A stretch of 64,000 bases of DNA from Candidatus Acidiferrum typicum (GTDB lineage: Bacteria; Acidobacteriota; Terriglobia; Acidiferrales; UBA7541), in assembly GCA_002478115.1 (NCBI GenBank), contig DLMH01000187.1:62416-126415 (forward strand), read 5' to 3'. Under the pieces are notes generated by a model. The model saw only the letters and a list, made by a program, of their open reading frames with translations, did not search any database and was not told where the DNA came from. The translations under genes and the position numbers were made by a program. Position 1 is the stretch's first letter. Each line of letters opens with the position of its first letter. Of the stretch, positions 34,056-40,794 are shown one piece after another.

Positions 34056-34607
34056 ATGAAACCCCTCACCGAGCGCATCCTCATCCAGCAAGGCGACATC
34101 ACCGAAATGGATGTGGATGCCATCGTGAACGCCGCCAACAACGATCTCATCCTCGGCGCGGGTGTGGCGGGCGCCATCTATCGCAAGGGCGGCGACACCA
34201 TCCAGCAAGAGTGCAACGAAATCGGCAGCATCCCGCTCGGCTATGCGGCCATCACCGGTGCGGGCAAACTCAAGACGCGTTACGTCATCCACGCCGCGAG
34301 CATGGGCCTCGATGGCGTGCGCACCACAGCCAAATCGCTGCGCATGTCCACGGCCCACTCGTTGCGAATCGCTGCTGAACGCAAGCTCCAGTCCATCGCC
34401 TTTCCCGCCGTGGGCACCGGCGTTTCCGGCTTTCCGCTGGACGAATGCGCGCAGATCATGCTCAGCGAGGCGATCGAGCACCTCAAGGGCGAAACCTCCC
34501 TCGAATCCGTTTACTTCGTCCTGTTCGATGCCCGCGCCCGGGACGTCTTCCAGTCCACTTGGGACAAACTCCGCAGGGAACTCTCCACGGGAGCCGCTTC
34601 CGCATGA
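34056..34607 (+). CDS. Macrodomain protein (ADP-ribose binding / O-acetyl-ADP-ribose deacetylase type)
   Basis: 183 residues covering one macrodomain: ILIQQGDITEMDVDAIVNAANNDLILGAGVAGAIYRKGG at about 8-46 (INAANN-type substrate loop and GAGVAGAI), then IPLGYAAITGAGKLKTRYVIHAASM and FPAVGTGVSGFP, the second phosphate loop. Such proteins hydrolyse O-acetyl-ADP-ribose or remove ADP-ribose from proteins. Its stop overlaps the start of the next gene (ATGA), so it is co-translated with the MidA-type methyltransferase. Confidence 0.9.
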   Translation: MKPLTERILIQQGDITEMDVDAIVNAANNDLILGAGVAGAIYRKGGDTIQQECNEIGSIPLGYAAITGAGKLKTRYVIHAASMGLDGVRTTAKSLRMSTAHSLRIAAERKLQSIAFPAVGTGVSGFPLDECAQIMLSEAIEHLKGETSLESVYFVLFDARARDVFQSTWDKLRRELSTGAASA

Positions 34608-35719
34608 CCCCGCTCGCCGCGCTTCTCGCCGAACGCATCCGCCGCTTTGGCCCGATCACGTTTGCCGAGTACATGCGTGAGTGCCTCTACCATCCGGTTC
34701 ACGGTTACTACAGCCAGCCGGAATCCGCGCGATTCACCGATTACTACACGAGTCCCGACGTGCATCCTATCTTTGGCCGGCTGCTGGCGCGTCAATTCGC
34801 CGAAATGTGGGAGCAACTGGATCGCCCGTCCGAGTTTTTGCTGGTGGAGGCCGCCGCGGGTGTAGGCCGCCTGGCGAAACACATTCTGGAATTCGCGCAA
34901 ACCAAATTGCCGGACTTTTACGCCGCGCTGCGATATGTGGCCGTTGAGCGTTCTCCCGCGCGTTGCGATCAGATGGCCGAGCAGCTCGCGCGCTTCCTCC
35001 AGGAAGGGAAGTGCCGCCCCTCCATCGAAATTCCAGCCCTCATCCCCGCCGGCTGCATCTTTTCCAACGAGCTTCTCGACGCGCTCCCCGTGCATCGTGT
35101 CCGCCAACAGGAGGGCCGGCTTCAGGAGATCTTCGTCGCCAACGACGGCGGTACCTTCGTGGAACTTTTGATGCCGCTTTCCACATGCGCCATCAGCGAG
35201 TACTTCGCCGCGCAACACATTACCCTCGAAGAAGGCCAGCAGGCCGAAGCGGGCCTCGAAGCCTGCGACTGGATCGGCGAAATTGCGCGGCGCCTGGAGC
35301 GAGGCTTTGTCCTGACGATTGACTACGGCCACGAGGCCGCCGACCTTTTCGATTCCCACCACATGGCGGGCACCCTGCTCGCTTATGCCAAGCATCAGGC
35401 CAGCGAAAGCTTCTATGCCGCGCCTGGCGAACAGGATCTGACCGCGCACGTTAATTTCACGGCGTTGCGGCTCTGGGGCCAGCGCCGCGGCTTGGAAACC
35501 CTGGGACTTATTCACCAGACCGCGTTTCTGCTCGCATTGGGGCAGGGCAATCAGTTCGCCGACCTCTACTATGACGGCATGGATGAAACCGACCGCGTCC
35601 GCGCGCGCCTCCAGCTCAAAACGCTCATCTTCCCCGAAGGCATGGGCGAACGCTTCCAGGTCCTCCTCCAACAAAAATCCGTCCCCCTCGCCAAACTCAC
35701 CGCCCTTTGCGCCTTATAG
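34604..35719 (+). CDS. MidA/NDUFAF7-type SAM-dependent methyltransferase (DUF185)
   Basis: 371 residues from the ATG at 34604. Family features: GPITFAEYMRECLYHPVHGYYS near the start, TDYYTSPDVHPIFGRLLARQFAEMWE, LLVEAAAGVGRLAKHIL (SAM loop; the usual EhGpG is EAAAG), FSNELLDALPVHRV, and FVLTIDYGHEAADLFDSHHMAGTLLAYAKHQ. The mitochondrial homologue NDUFAF7 dimethylates an arginine of complex I; the bacterial substrate is not established. Coupled by a 4-base overlap to the macrodomain gene. Confidence 0.9.
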   Translation: MTPLAALLAERIRRFGPITFAEYMRECLYHPVHGYYSQPESARFTDYYTSPDVHPIFGRLLARQFAEMWEQLDRPSEFLLVEAAAGVGRLAKHILEFAQTKLPDFYAALRYVAVERSPARCDQMAEQLARFLQEGKCRPSIEIPALIPAGCIFSNELLDALPVHRVRQQEGRLQEIFVANDGGTFVELLMPLSTCAISEYFAAQHITLEEGQQAEAGLEACDWIGEIARRLERGFVLTIDYGHEAADLFDSHHMAGTLLAYAKHQASESFYAAPGEQDLTAHVNFTALRLWGQRRGLETLGLIHQTAFLLALGQGNQFADLYYDGMDETDRVRARLQLKTLIFPEGMGERFQVLLQQKSVPLAKLTALCAL

Positions 35720-35841
35720 CGCCTGAGCGAATACCCGCGCATTTCCTAACCGGCGGATGGCTCGGATTGCTGGTTCCTTCTTCTTGAGCAACTGTCCTAC
35801 AGCGGAGTTGGAAACTTTTCGGCCCGCTCTCATCAAATCAA

Positions 35842-35889
35842 CACGGAGGGTGCCCCAGGTTCGCTGGTTATACCTGGGTCTTGGGTTCG
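35842..35889. repeat. REP element 1 (direct orientation)
   Basis: CACGGAGGGTGCCCCAGGTT followed by an imperfect hairpin partner (ACCTGGGTCTTGGGTTCG). It is the copy farthest from the transposase gene, 186 bases away. Confidence 0.75.
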
Positions 35890-36016
35890 TCGTTTCTCCC
35901 TACTCGGCAACATCCATGGCGGGTCAGCGGGGGCCCGTGCCTAGCGCATTGGAATTCCTTGATTAAGGAGACTCGGAGAGGACATCGCTTGAACAATCTC
36001 CGTGGAAGCCCAAAGG

Positions 36017-36064
36017 CACGGAGGGTGCCCCAGGTTCGCTGTGGGAACCTGGGTCTTGGGTTCG
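36017..36064. repeat. REP element 2, next to the RAYT gene
   Basis: CACGGAGGGTGCCCCAGGTT, then GAACCTGGGTCTTGGGTTCG; CCCAGGTTC and GAACCTGGG form a 9-bp stem. It lies 10 bases beyond the end of the transposase gene. Confidence 0.8.
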
Positions 36065-36074
36065 CCGCTTCTTC

Positions 36075-36605
36075 CTATTCGACAACGTCGATGCAGATCA
36101 ATCCAGGCTCGCCCTTCCAGTAGTACGACCAACTGCTCCACAGCCAGTCCTTGGGATGTTTCACCAATTTTCGCGTTACCGGATTCGCGTGCATGTAGTT
36201 CAACTTCTCCGTCTTCTTGCCCTTCGTGTACACATTAAAATCATAAAACCTCGCCTGCCAGAATGCCCGCGGCGGTCCTCCCTCTTCCTGGAACGGCAAC
36301 TGTAACCGCACCGCGCCCCCGAACTTCGTCGGGTTGCGCATCCTCCGCGACACCCGCAGTTTTAATTTCTGCAACACGGTTGACGGCGATCCATGTTTCG
36401 GTTCGCTCATCAATAGATGCACGTGCTCCGGCATGACCACATACCCGAGCAGACGAAACTCCGTCTCCTCGCGGACTTTCCGCAACTCTTCCACGAAGAT
36501 GTCTCGCGCGCGTACGGTCTTCAACAACGGCAGACGCCGATAACAACTGAAGGTAATGAAGTGCAAATGACCTTGGCCGTAGTAGCGCTTCAGCCCAGCC
36601 GGCAT
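36075..36605 (-). CDS. REP-associated tyrosine transposase (RAYT, IS200-like)
   Basis: 176 residues from the Met at 36605; a frame open to 36668 only adds translated REP sequence. LKRYYGQGHLHFITFSCYRRLPLL at the start and YVVMPEHVHLLMSEP at about 58-72 give the HUH metal motif (HVH). FWQARFYDFNVYTKGKKTEKLNYMHANPV at about 123-150 holds the probable nucleophilic Tyr and the conserved HANPV. RAYTs are single-copy domesticated Y1 transposases that act on REP hairpins. The gene is bracketed by REP copies in opposite orientation. Cytoplasmic, DNA-acting. Confidence 0.92.
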   Translation of the reverse strand: MPAGLKRYYGQGHLHFITFSCYRRLPLLKTVRARDIFVEELRKVREETEFRLLGYVVMPEHVHLLMSEPKHGSPSTVLQKLKLRVSRRMRNPTKFGGAVRLQLPFQEEGGPPRAFWQARFYDFNVYTKGKKTEKLNYMHANPVTRKLVKHPKDWLWSSWSYYWKGEPGLICIDVVE

Positions 36606-36631
36606 CGCAAACCCCAAAGCGAGAAATGCCA

Positions 36632-36676
36632 CCCCAAGACCCAGGTTCCCACACCGAACCTGGGGCACCCTCCGTG
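36632..36676. repeat. REP element 3 (inverted relative to REP 1 and 2)
   Basis: The reverse complement of REP 2 with few changes, just upstream of the transposase start, so the gene lies between inverted REPs. Its translation explains the spurious longer N-terminus. Confidence 0.8.
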
Positions 36677-36827
36677 TCCCTCTACTTCCGCGAGTTTTGT
36701 TGAAGTGATATCCTCTCCCCGTCTCCCATGTCCACCGACTCCACCACCCTTAACCAGGGCCACCCTCCCCAGTTTGGAATCAAATTCATCTTTTTCCACT
36801 TTGATGGAAGCTCCGTGATAACATAAG

Positions 36828-36919
36828 CGGGTGCGGGGAGATTCGAACTCCCGAAACGTGGATTAACACGTTTGCGCAGATTATAAGTCAGGCCCGATCA
36901 GCCACTCTGGCACGCACCC
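36828..36919 (-). tRNA. Serine-type tRNA with anticodon UAU (reads isoleucine AUA)
   Basis: A 92-base cloverleaf: 7-bp acceptor stem GGGTGCG/CGCACCC, U8-G9, a D arm CCAGAGTGGCTGATCGG, loop CTTATAA with anticodon TAT (36883-36885), a long variable arm (AAACGTG and CACGTTT, 7 bp), T arm GGGAG-TTCGAAT-CTCCC, and G73. The D arm, long variable arm and G73 match bacterial tRNA-Ser closely; tRNA-Ile is class I. The anticodon stem CCTGA/TCTGC has two mismatches (T-T, C-C) and the D stem an A-C pair, so it may be degenerating. CCA is not encoded. Unusual suppressor-like tRNAs have been reported in Acidobacteria. Confidence 0.72.
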
Positions 36920-36984
36920 GCAGTCGGTTTTAGTAAGTCAGAGATTGTCGCAAGCCAGTCTCTGGCGGATGAACGCCGTACCAC

Positions 36985-37029
36985 GATGCACGCTACTTTC
37001 TCGGCCAAGAGAAGTCAGTAGCGTGCATC
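36985..37029. repeat. Perfect 13-bp inverted repeat followed by a T-run
   Basis: GATGCACGCTACT and AGTAGCGTGCATC are separated by 19 bases; TTGTTTTTTG follows on the plus strand. It has the form of an intrinsic terminator on plus, but no plus-strand gene precedes it. It lies between the tRNA and a minus-strand gene, so it may be a regulatory or mobile-element end. Confidence 0.55.
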
Positions 37030-37097
37030 TTGTTTTTTGAACTCCATGCCCGGGTTAGCGCGTGCGGGACATGGAGCCCACGCTTTATTCTGGTCAT

Positions 37098-37535
37098 TTA
37101 GCCCTCCTTCACTACTGCAGTTATTTCCCTAGGGAACCGCCTGATAAGACGGTATTTAGTCGGATTCCGTCCCGACCCCTTAACCGCAATCTCGATGGAC
37201 TTACCTAGCAGGCGCTGGAGGGCGGAGTATACTGCCACATTCTTGTCCTTAGCGGCGAAAAGATAGCCCCGATTTGCATAGGCTTTTATCACGTCAGAGA
37301 TGACGAATTGCTTGTCGCCGAACCCGCGGCAAATCTCCTCGATTTTGGAGACAAACTCGCCCTTGCTGGATTTTGGTTTTTCTTGTGATGGAGCCGGAGC
37401 GTCGCTAGAATGCCCATTTTTAGAGGCGATTAGTTGCTCGACCATTTGGGCGGTGAGCGGGTCCGACATGAAGGATTTTAGCTGCTCCAGCCGTTTAATT
37501 TGCTCGTCGATTGATTTTACGTCCAGCTTTGCCAT
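37098..37535 (-). CDS. Hypothetical protein with probable C-terminal winged-helix
   Basis: 145 residues. Residues 1-40 (KSIDEQIKRLEQLKSFMSDPLTAQMVEQLIASK) form an amphipathic coiled helix. A Ser/Pro/Lys linker follows (about 41-58). Residues about 60-135 (FVSKIEEICRGFGDKQFVISDVIKAYANRGYLFAAKDKNVAVYSALQRLLGKSIEIAVKGSGRNPTKYRLI) have the helix pattern and final wing of a winged-helix DNA-binding domain. No family is recognised with certainty. It lies between the odd tRNA and the transposon, in a region of lower GC than the core. Confidence 0.7.
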   Translation of the reverse strand: MAKLDVKSIDEQIKRLEQLKSFMSDPLTAQMVEQLIASKNGHSSDAPAPSQEKPKSSKGEFVSKIEEICRGFGDKQFVISDVIKAYANRGYLFAAKDKNVAVYSALQRLLGKSIEIAVKGSGRNPTKYRLIRRFPREITAVVKEG

Positions 37536-37671
37536 ACCGCGTGACCTCAGCTATGGCAAAGATAAACGCTTGCGGGGCTTTTGGCAAGGAAATTCGTATG
37601 GGCTATGCAAGATGGGGCTTTGAATCTGTGCCAAATACCGAATCGCCCCTTATCTGACTTTAGAATCAACA
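37536..37671. other. Intergenic region before the transposon
   Basis: No gene, repeat family or clear signal is visible between the winged-helix gene and the target-site duplication at 37672; it probably carries the promoter of the minus-strand gene. Confidence 0.4.
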
Positions 37672-37679
37672 CTTACAAG
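37672..37679. repeat. Left target-site duplication of the IS1595-family transposon
   Basis: CTTACAAG, identical in the same orientation to 40745-40752. An 8-bp duplication is the known size for the IS1595 family. Confidence 0.85.
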
Positions 37680-37832
37680 GGCAGGAACTTACTTGACTCA
37701 TCCAAGGGGGAAGAGCAAAATGAGAAGGGATAATGCGAGACCGAGTAGGGGTGCGGTATGATTCCCGTGCGGTGGGCAGTACCGCATTTGTGCGGCCTTC
37801 CGAAATCAAAGCGGGACAAGAGACTCCTTCTT

Positions 37833-38630
37833 ATGTTTAGAGGATTCTTTGATGAGACTAATCGCAATCCCGCTGATGGTCAATTCCTTCTAGCGGGATG
37901 GATCGCGCGGGTTGATGAATGGGAAAAGTTTTCTGAGGCTTGGCAGAAGTGCCTTTCTGAAAAACCATCAATCAAATATTTCAAAACCTACGAGGCAAAC
38001 AATCCAAGCGGCCAGTTTTTTAAGATTGGTGTTGAGGGCTCAAAGCAAAAGAAAGTCGCCCTAGCTGAGGTCATTTCACATCATAGTGTCCGGGGATACA
38101 TCGCAACGGCGGACCACGCAATCCTCAGCGGCAGACCCAAAAAACTCCGAAAGCTAGCCGGAACACGAATCTATGATTGGGCCTTTATCGCGCTGATTAC
38201 CACAGTTCTGCTCGATTTTCTTAAGCGCGGCGAAAGAGAAACAATTGACTTCGTATTTGATGGCTGCAAAGAATTACGCGCTTGTATTGGAAGTTACGAA
38301 GCGCAGAGAGCGGCGTGGCCGCCATCCATGCAGAAGATTGCAGGTGAAGTCATTCCGGGCGATGATCGCAAGTTGGTGGGCCTCCAAGCTGCTGATTTGC
38401 TGGCCGGGGAGCATTCCGCTTATCTACGAACTGGGGTGAAGGATGTCTCATATCAGGCCATCGAGAATAGAAATATTCCGATTTTTGATTTTGCAGCTTC
38501 CCCGCCACCAATGTTGCCACTACTTTTGAAATATGCTCAAGAAGTCTTTGAGCGACAAGATGCTGTCGCTGATATATTGAGAGAGTTAAAGCGAAGGGGC
38601 GTGGAACTTGACGACTTCAAAAAATTCTGA
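37833..38630 (+). CDS. DUF3800 protein (transposon passenger)
   Basis: 265 residues from the ATG at 37833; an upstream in-frame start at 37758 only adds Lys/Arg-rich residues. MFRGFFDETNRNPADGQFLLAGWIA opens with the Asp-Glu pair typical of DUF3800, and GDDRKLVGLQAADLLAGEHSAYLR at about 195-220 is its second acidic motif (LQxADLLA). The function is unknown; the family is common on mobile elements and near defence genes. Its end overlaps the next small gene by 23 bases, so the two are co-translated. Confidence 0.85.
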   Translation: MFRGFFDETNRNPADGQFLLAGWIARVDEWEKFSEAWQKCLSEKPSIKYFKTYEANNPSGQFFKIGVEGSKQKKVALAEVISHHSVRGYIATADHAILSGRPKKLRKLAGTRIYDWAFIALITTVLLDFLKRGERETIDFVFDGCKELRACIGSYEAQRAAWPPSMQKIAGEVIPGDDRKLVGLQAADLLAGEHSAYLRTGVKDVSYQAIENRNIPIFDFAASPPPMLPLLLKYAQEVFERQDAVADILRELKRRGVELDDFKKF

Positions 38631-38775
38631 GTTTGAAAAGTTCGATGCAGTAGTCGGCAAACTTCTCTCTGTGTCCCACAAGGAATTGCAAAAACGAGAG
38701 AAGCAGTACCAAAGAAAGCGCGCAAAACGCAAAGCCAAGAAAGCAAACGAAGCGTGCCGGGACAGGGACGAGTAA
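38608..38775 (+). CDS. Small highly basic protein coupled to DUF3800
   Basis: 55 residues from a TTG at 38608, inside the end of the DUF3800 gene. EFEKFDAVVGKLLSVSHKELQKREKQYQ is an amphipathic helix, followed by a Lys/Arg tail (KRAKRKAKKANEACRDRDE). Small basic partners right after DUF3800 genes are common. The stop overlaps the next start (TAATG), so the three genes form a tightly coupled chain. The ordered charge pattern and coupling argue it is real. Confidence 0.65.
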   Translation: MTTSKNSEFEKFDAVVGKLLSVSHKELQKREKQYQRKRAKRKAKKANEACRDRDE

Positions 38776-39305
38776 TGAAAATGAAAAAACTGGCGCGGGA
38801 AGCAGTCATCTTCGCGTTGCTCGGGCTATTTATAGCGATGGCCAGCTGCTTCGTATACCTTACAAAAGATATTCGGACGAACGCGAACGCCGCGGCTGCA
38901 CGGGAGGTCCAGTCGTTTGCGCAGGGAAGCGTGTCCGCACTTGAGCACCCCGATCACAATCACATCGGATTCATCGCCACATTCGATGACCCCGATTGGG
39001 GTGGTGCCTGGCGCCAGTTGGATAACAGTATCCTGTTCCATCGTCTTATCGAAGTTCCGGTAATGAAGGGGCGCGTCTTGTATTTTACTGAATGTCAGTC
39101 CCATGCCGAGGAAGGCCAGAATTGCTTGTTTATTTGCATACCAGAGGAGATCAAAAAAGAATACTGGGACGCCTACAAGAAATCGGAACACGAAACCTTG
39201 CTAAGGAGCGGCATGGTGTCGCTGGAATCTGGATTGTGGGGGTTTGCCGGTGGGATCGGCATTTGGGCATTCTCTCGGCTCGTGCGGTTCGCGGTCAAAG
39301 GATAG
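38775..39305 (+). CDS. Membrane-anchored hypothetical protein (transposon passenger)
   Basis: 176 residues from the ATG at 38775, whose A is the last base of the preceding stop. Residues about 10-30 (AVIFALLGLFIAMASCFVYLT) and about 150-170 (LWGFAGGIGIWAFSRLVRF) are membrane segments; between them is a domain of about 110 residues with three cysteines (FTECQSHAEEGQNCLFICIPEEI), probably outside the cytoplasm. No family is recognised. Confidence 0.7.
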   Translation: MKMKKLAREAVIFALLGLFIAMASCFVYLTKDIRTNANAAAAREVQSFAQGSVSALEHPDHNHIGFIATFDDPDWGGAWRQLDNSILFHRLIEVPVMKGRVLYFTECQSHAEEGQNCLFICIPEEIKKEYWDAYKKSEHETLLRSGMVSLESGLWGFAGGIGIWAFSRLVRFAVKG

Positions 39306-39383
39306 AACCAAAATGGCCCGATTCGCAGTCGGGCCATCTGAAACTCTTACGGGCAATTCAAGAGTAGTGTAGGAGTTTGTCCG

Positions 39384-39695
39384 ATGCAAGATCAAAAAAC
39401 CAAGTCAGCAGAAACACAGGAAAATTGCTCATTATTTCTCGATACATCTGAGGCGAAAAAACAGCTAGACGAACTGATGGAATTACTTAAATCCCGCTTT
39501 CCTGGAGGCATCCCGGACGAGCTTATCAGCGACCTTGCGAGCCTGACTTTTGATCTCGTCTTCACTGATAGCCGTTCCGCACTTGGTGCAAACGGCACCA
39601 AAGAAGTCTTCCAAGGATTTCGGTTTGGAAGTAGTTTTGAACTCTTTAGAGCCGCAGTTCTTACAGGAAAATGGGATATTCATGTTAACCGTTGA
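39384..39695 (+). CDS. Small hypothetical protein, partly antisense to a zinc-ribbon gene
   Basis: 103 residues, preceded by TAGGAG 9 bases before the ATG. Residues 15-52 (CSLFLDTSEAKKQLDELMELLKSRFPGGIPDELISDLASL) form convincing amphipathic helices. The remainder lies opposite the zinc-ribbon gene at 39483-39683 and looks less protein-like. Either the two genes truly overlap, or the start of this one joined the other by rearrangement. Confidence 0.5.
   Translation: MQDQKTKSAETQENCSLFLDTSEAKKQLDELMELLKSRFPGGIPDELISDLASLTFDLVFTDSRSALGANGTKEVFQGFRFGSSFELFRAAVLTGKWDIHVNR
39483..39683 (-). CDS. Small zinc-ribbon protein
   Basis: 66 residues: SCKNCGSKEFKTTSKPKSLEDFFGAVCTKCGTAISEDEIKSQARKVADKLVRDA. 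Two CxxC pairs (residues 7-10 and 32-35) form a zinc ribbon followed by a charged helix. It resembles a short conserved family of putative zinc-binding proteins found in enterobacteria and on mobile elements. It is encoded opposite a plus-strand frame and in the same direction as the transposase. Confidence 0.72.
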   Translation of the reverse strand: MNIPFSCKNCGSKEFKTTSKPKSLEDFFGAVCTKCGTAISEDEIKSQARKVADKLVRDASRKAGFK

Positions 39696-39730
39696 CTCGC
39701 TTTCCTCGACATTGACGTTTCAATTCTTTC

Positions 39731-40696
39731 TCAGTTAGGGCACGTTTCTAGGTTCGGGGTTTTGCCAGTGAGTTTATCCCAAGTGAGGCGCTTGCCGACG
39801 ATTTGCGAAACAACGCGGTCGAAGCGGCCGCCATCATTCAGGTCTTTGCGATTGTTGAAGCGAAACGATTGTTCGTCAAGATAGCGGAAAAGATGGAAAG
39901 GTTCGACACTAACGTAGGTTCCCTTGAGTCCGCGCTTGAAGAGACTCCAAAAGTTTTCAAGGCCATTGGTGTGAATCCGGCCATCAACGTATTTCTCAGC
40001 ATGGTCGATTACTTGGTGGACAAAATCCCTATTCAATCCCTGATAGGACATGAGCGCATCGGAGTAAATCGCGCTGCCAGCCGCAACGTGTTTTCTGATT
40101 TTGCCTTGAATCGCCTTTTTGCGGCGATTCGGAATTACCGATGCGCAGACCTTGCCGCCGCGCTCCAAGATTCCCATAACGGGGGTTTTATCCTTGGTTC
40201 CAGTTTCAGTGATGCGGACTATGCGTTTATCTGCATGCATGAAGCGGGCCGCGCCGCCGATAAAGGTTTCGTCCACTTCGACTTCGCCGCTCACCATTCC
40301 GAACGATTCGTCTTGCAAGGCGAGCCGGATGCGATGCAGCATGAACCATGCCGACTTCTGAGTGACGCGGAGTGCGCGGGCGACTTCATAAGAGCTAATC
40401 CCATTCTTGCAGTTGGTGAGCATCCAAGTCGCTACGAGCCACTTGTCAAGGCCGATAGGAGAATCTTCAAAGATGGTTCCGACCTTGACGCTAAACTGGC
40501 GCTTGGCGTGGTGACTGGAACACTGCCAGATTCGGCGAGACGCGCTGAAAGAAACCTTTTCGGAGCCGCAAGTCGGGCAGATTACACCATTCGGCCAGCG
40601 CCGCGCCACAAGGTAGCTGAGGCAGTTATCAGGATGCGAGAAGTAAAGGACCGCTTCTTGAAGGCTCTTTGGTTCGGTCATGGTCTTGTTCTCCAT
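39731..40696 (-). CDS. IS1595-family (ISXO2-like) transposase
   Basis: 321 residues. Residues about 38-65 are the family zinc ribbon (CPTCGSEKVSFSASRRIWQCSSHHAKRQFSV). LDKWLVATWMLTNCKNGISSYEVARALRVTQKSAWFMLHRIR is the helix-turn-helix. The catalytic domain shows VEVDETFIGG (first Asp), YSDALMSY (second Asp) and HTNGLENFWSLFKRGLKGTY (Asn/Glu), the DD(E/N) pattern of IS1595. All parts are present, so it is likely active. The start is 24 bases inside the right inverted repeat. A Met five codons later is an alternative start. Confidence 0.95.
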   Translation of the reverse strand: MENKTMTEPKSLQEAVLYFSHPDNCLSYLVARRWPNGVICPTCGSEKVSFSASRRIWQCSSHHAKRQFSVKVGTIFEDSPIGLDKWLVATWMLTNCKNGISSYEVARALRVTQKSAWFMLHRIRLALQDESFGMVSGEVEVDETFIGGAARFMHADKRIVRITETGTKDKTPVMGILERGGKVCASVIPNRRKKAIQGKIRKHVAAGSAIYSDALMSYQGLNRDFVHQVIDHAEKYVDGRIHTNGLENFWSLFKRGLKGTYVSVEPFHLFRYLDEQSFRFNNRKDLNDGGRFDRVVSQIVGKRLTWDKLTGKTPNLETCPN

Positions 40697-40744
40697 GACT
40701 TAAATGTATCCTAAAACGATGGATGAGTCAAGTAAATTATTGCC

Positions 40745-40752
40745 CTTACAAG
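40745..40752. repeat. Right target-site duplication of the IS1595-family transposon
   Basis: CTTACAAG, direct copy of 37672-37679. Confidence 0.85.
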
Positions 40753-40794
40753 AAAACAGGGGGGAGGGTCACCGCACTCTTCCGTGCGTGCTTC

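Larger units (their letters stand above)
37680..40744. mobile_element. IS1595-family transposon with passenger genes
   Basis: The 3,065-bp element begins at 37680 and ends at 40744 with 25-bp terminal inverted repeats (37680-37704 and 40720-40744) that agree at 22 of 25 positions and share a perfect core TTACTTGACTCATCCA. Both ends begin GGCA. An 8-bp direct repeat flanks it. Inside are a DUF3800 gene, a 55-codon gene, a two-helix membrane protein, a small plus-strand frame, an antisense zinc-ribbon gene, and the ISXO2-like transposase at the right end. Passenger-carrying IS1595 relatives are known. Intact ends and transposase suggest recent movement. Confidence 0.88.

Noticed and set aside
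35757..36123. Short plus-strand frames containing PQVR...LGLGF
   Set aside because: They are translations of REP elements (GCCCCAGGTTCG...), not genes.
35842..36676. REP copies as a CRISPR array
   Set aside because: Only three copies, one inverted, with unequal spacing and an enclosed transposase; no cas gene in the window.
36828..36919. Reading the tRNA as a tRNA-Sec or as a 9/3 long-acceptor form
   Set aside because: The outer GC pairs could extend the acceptor to 9 bp, but the full 5-bp T stem then gives 14 stacked pairs, and the anticodon is UAU, not UCA; the 7/5 serine-like form fits best.
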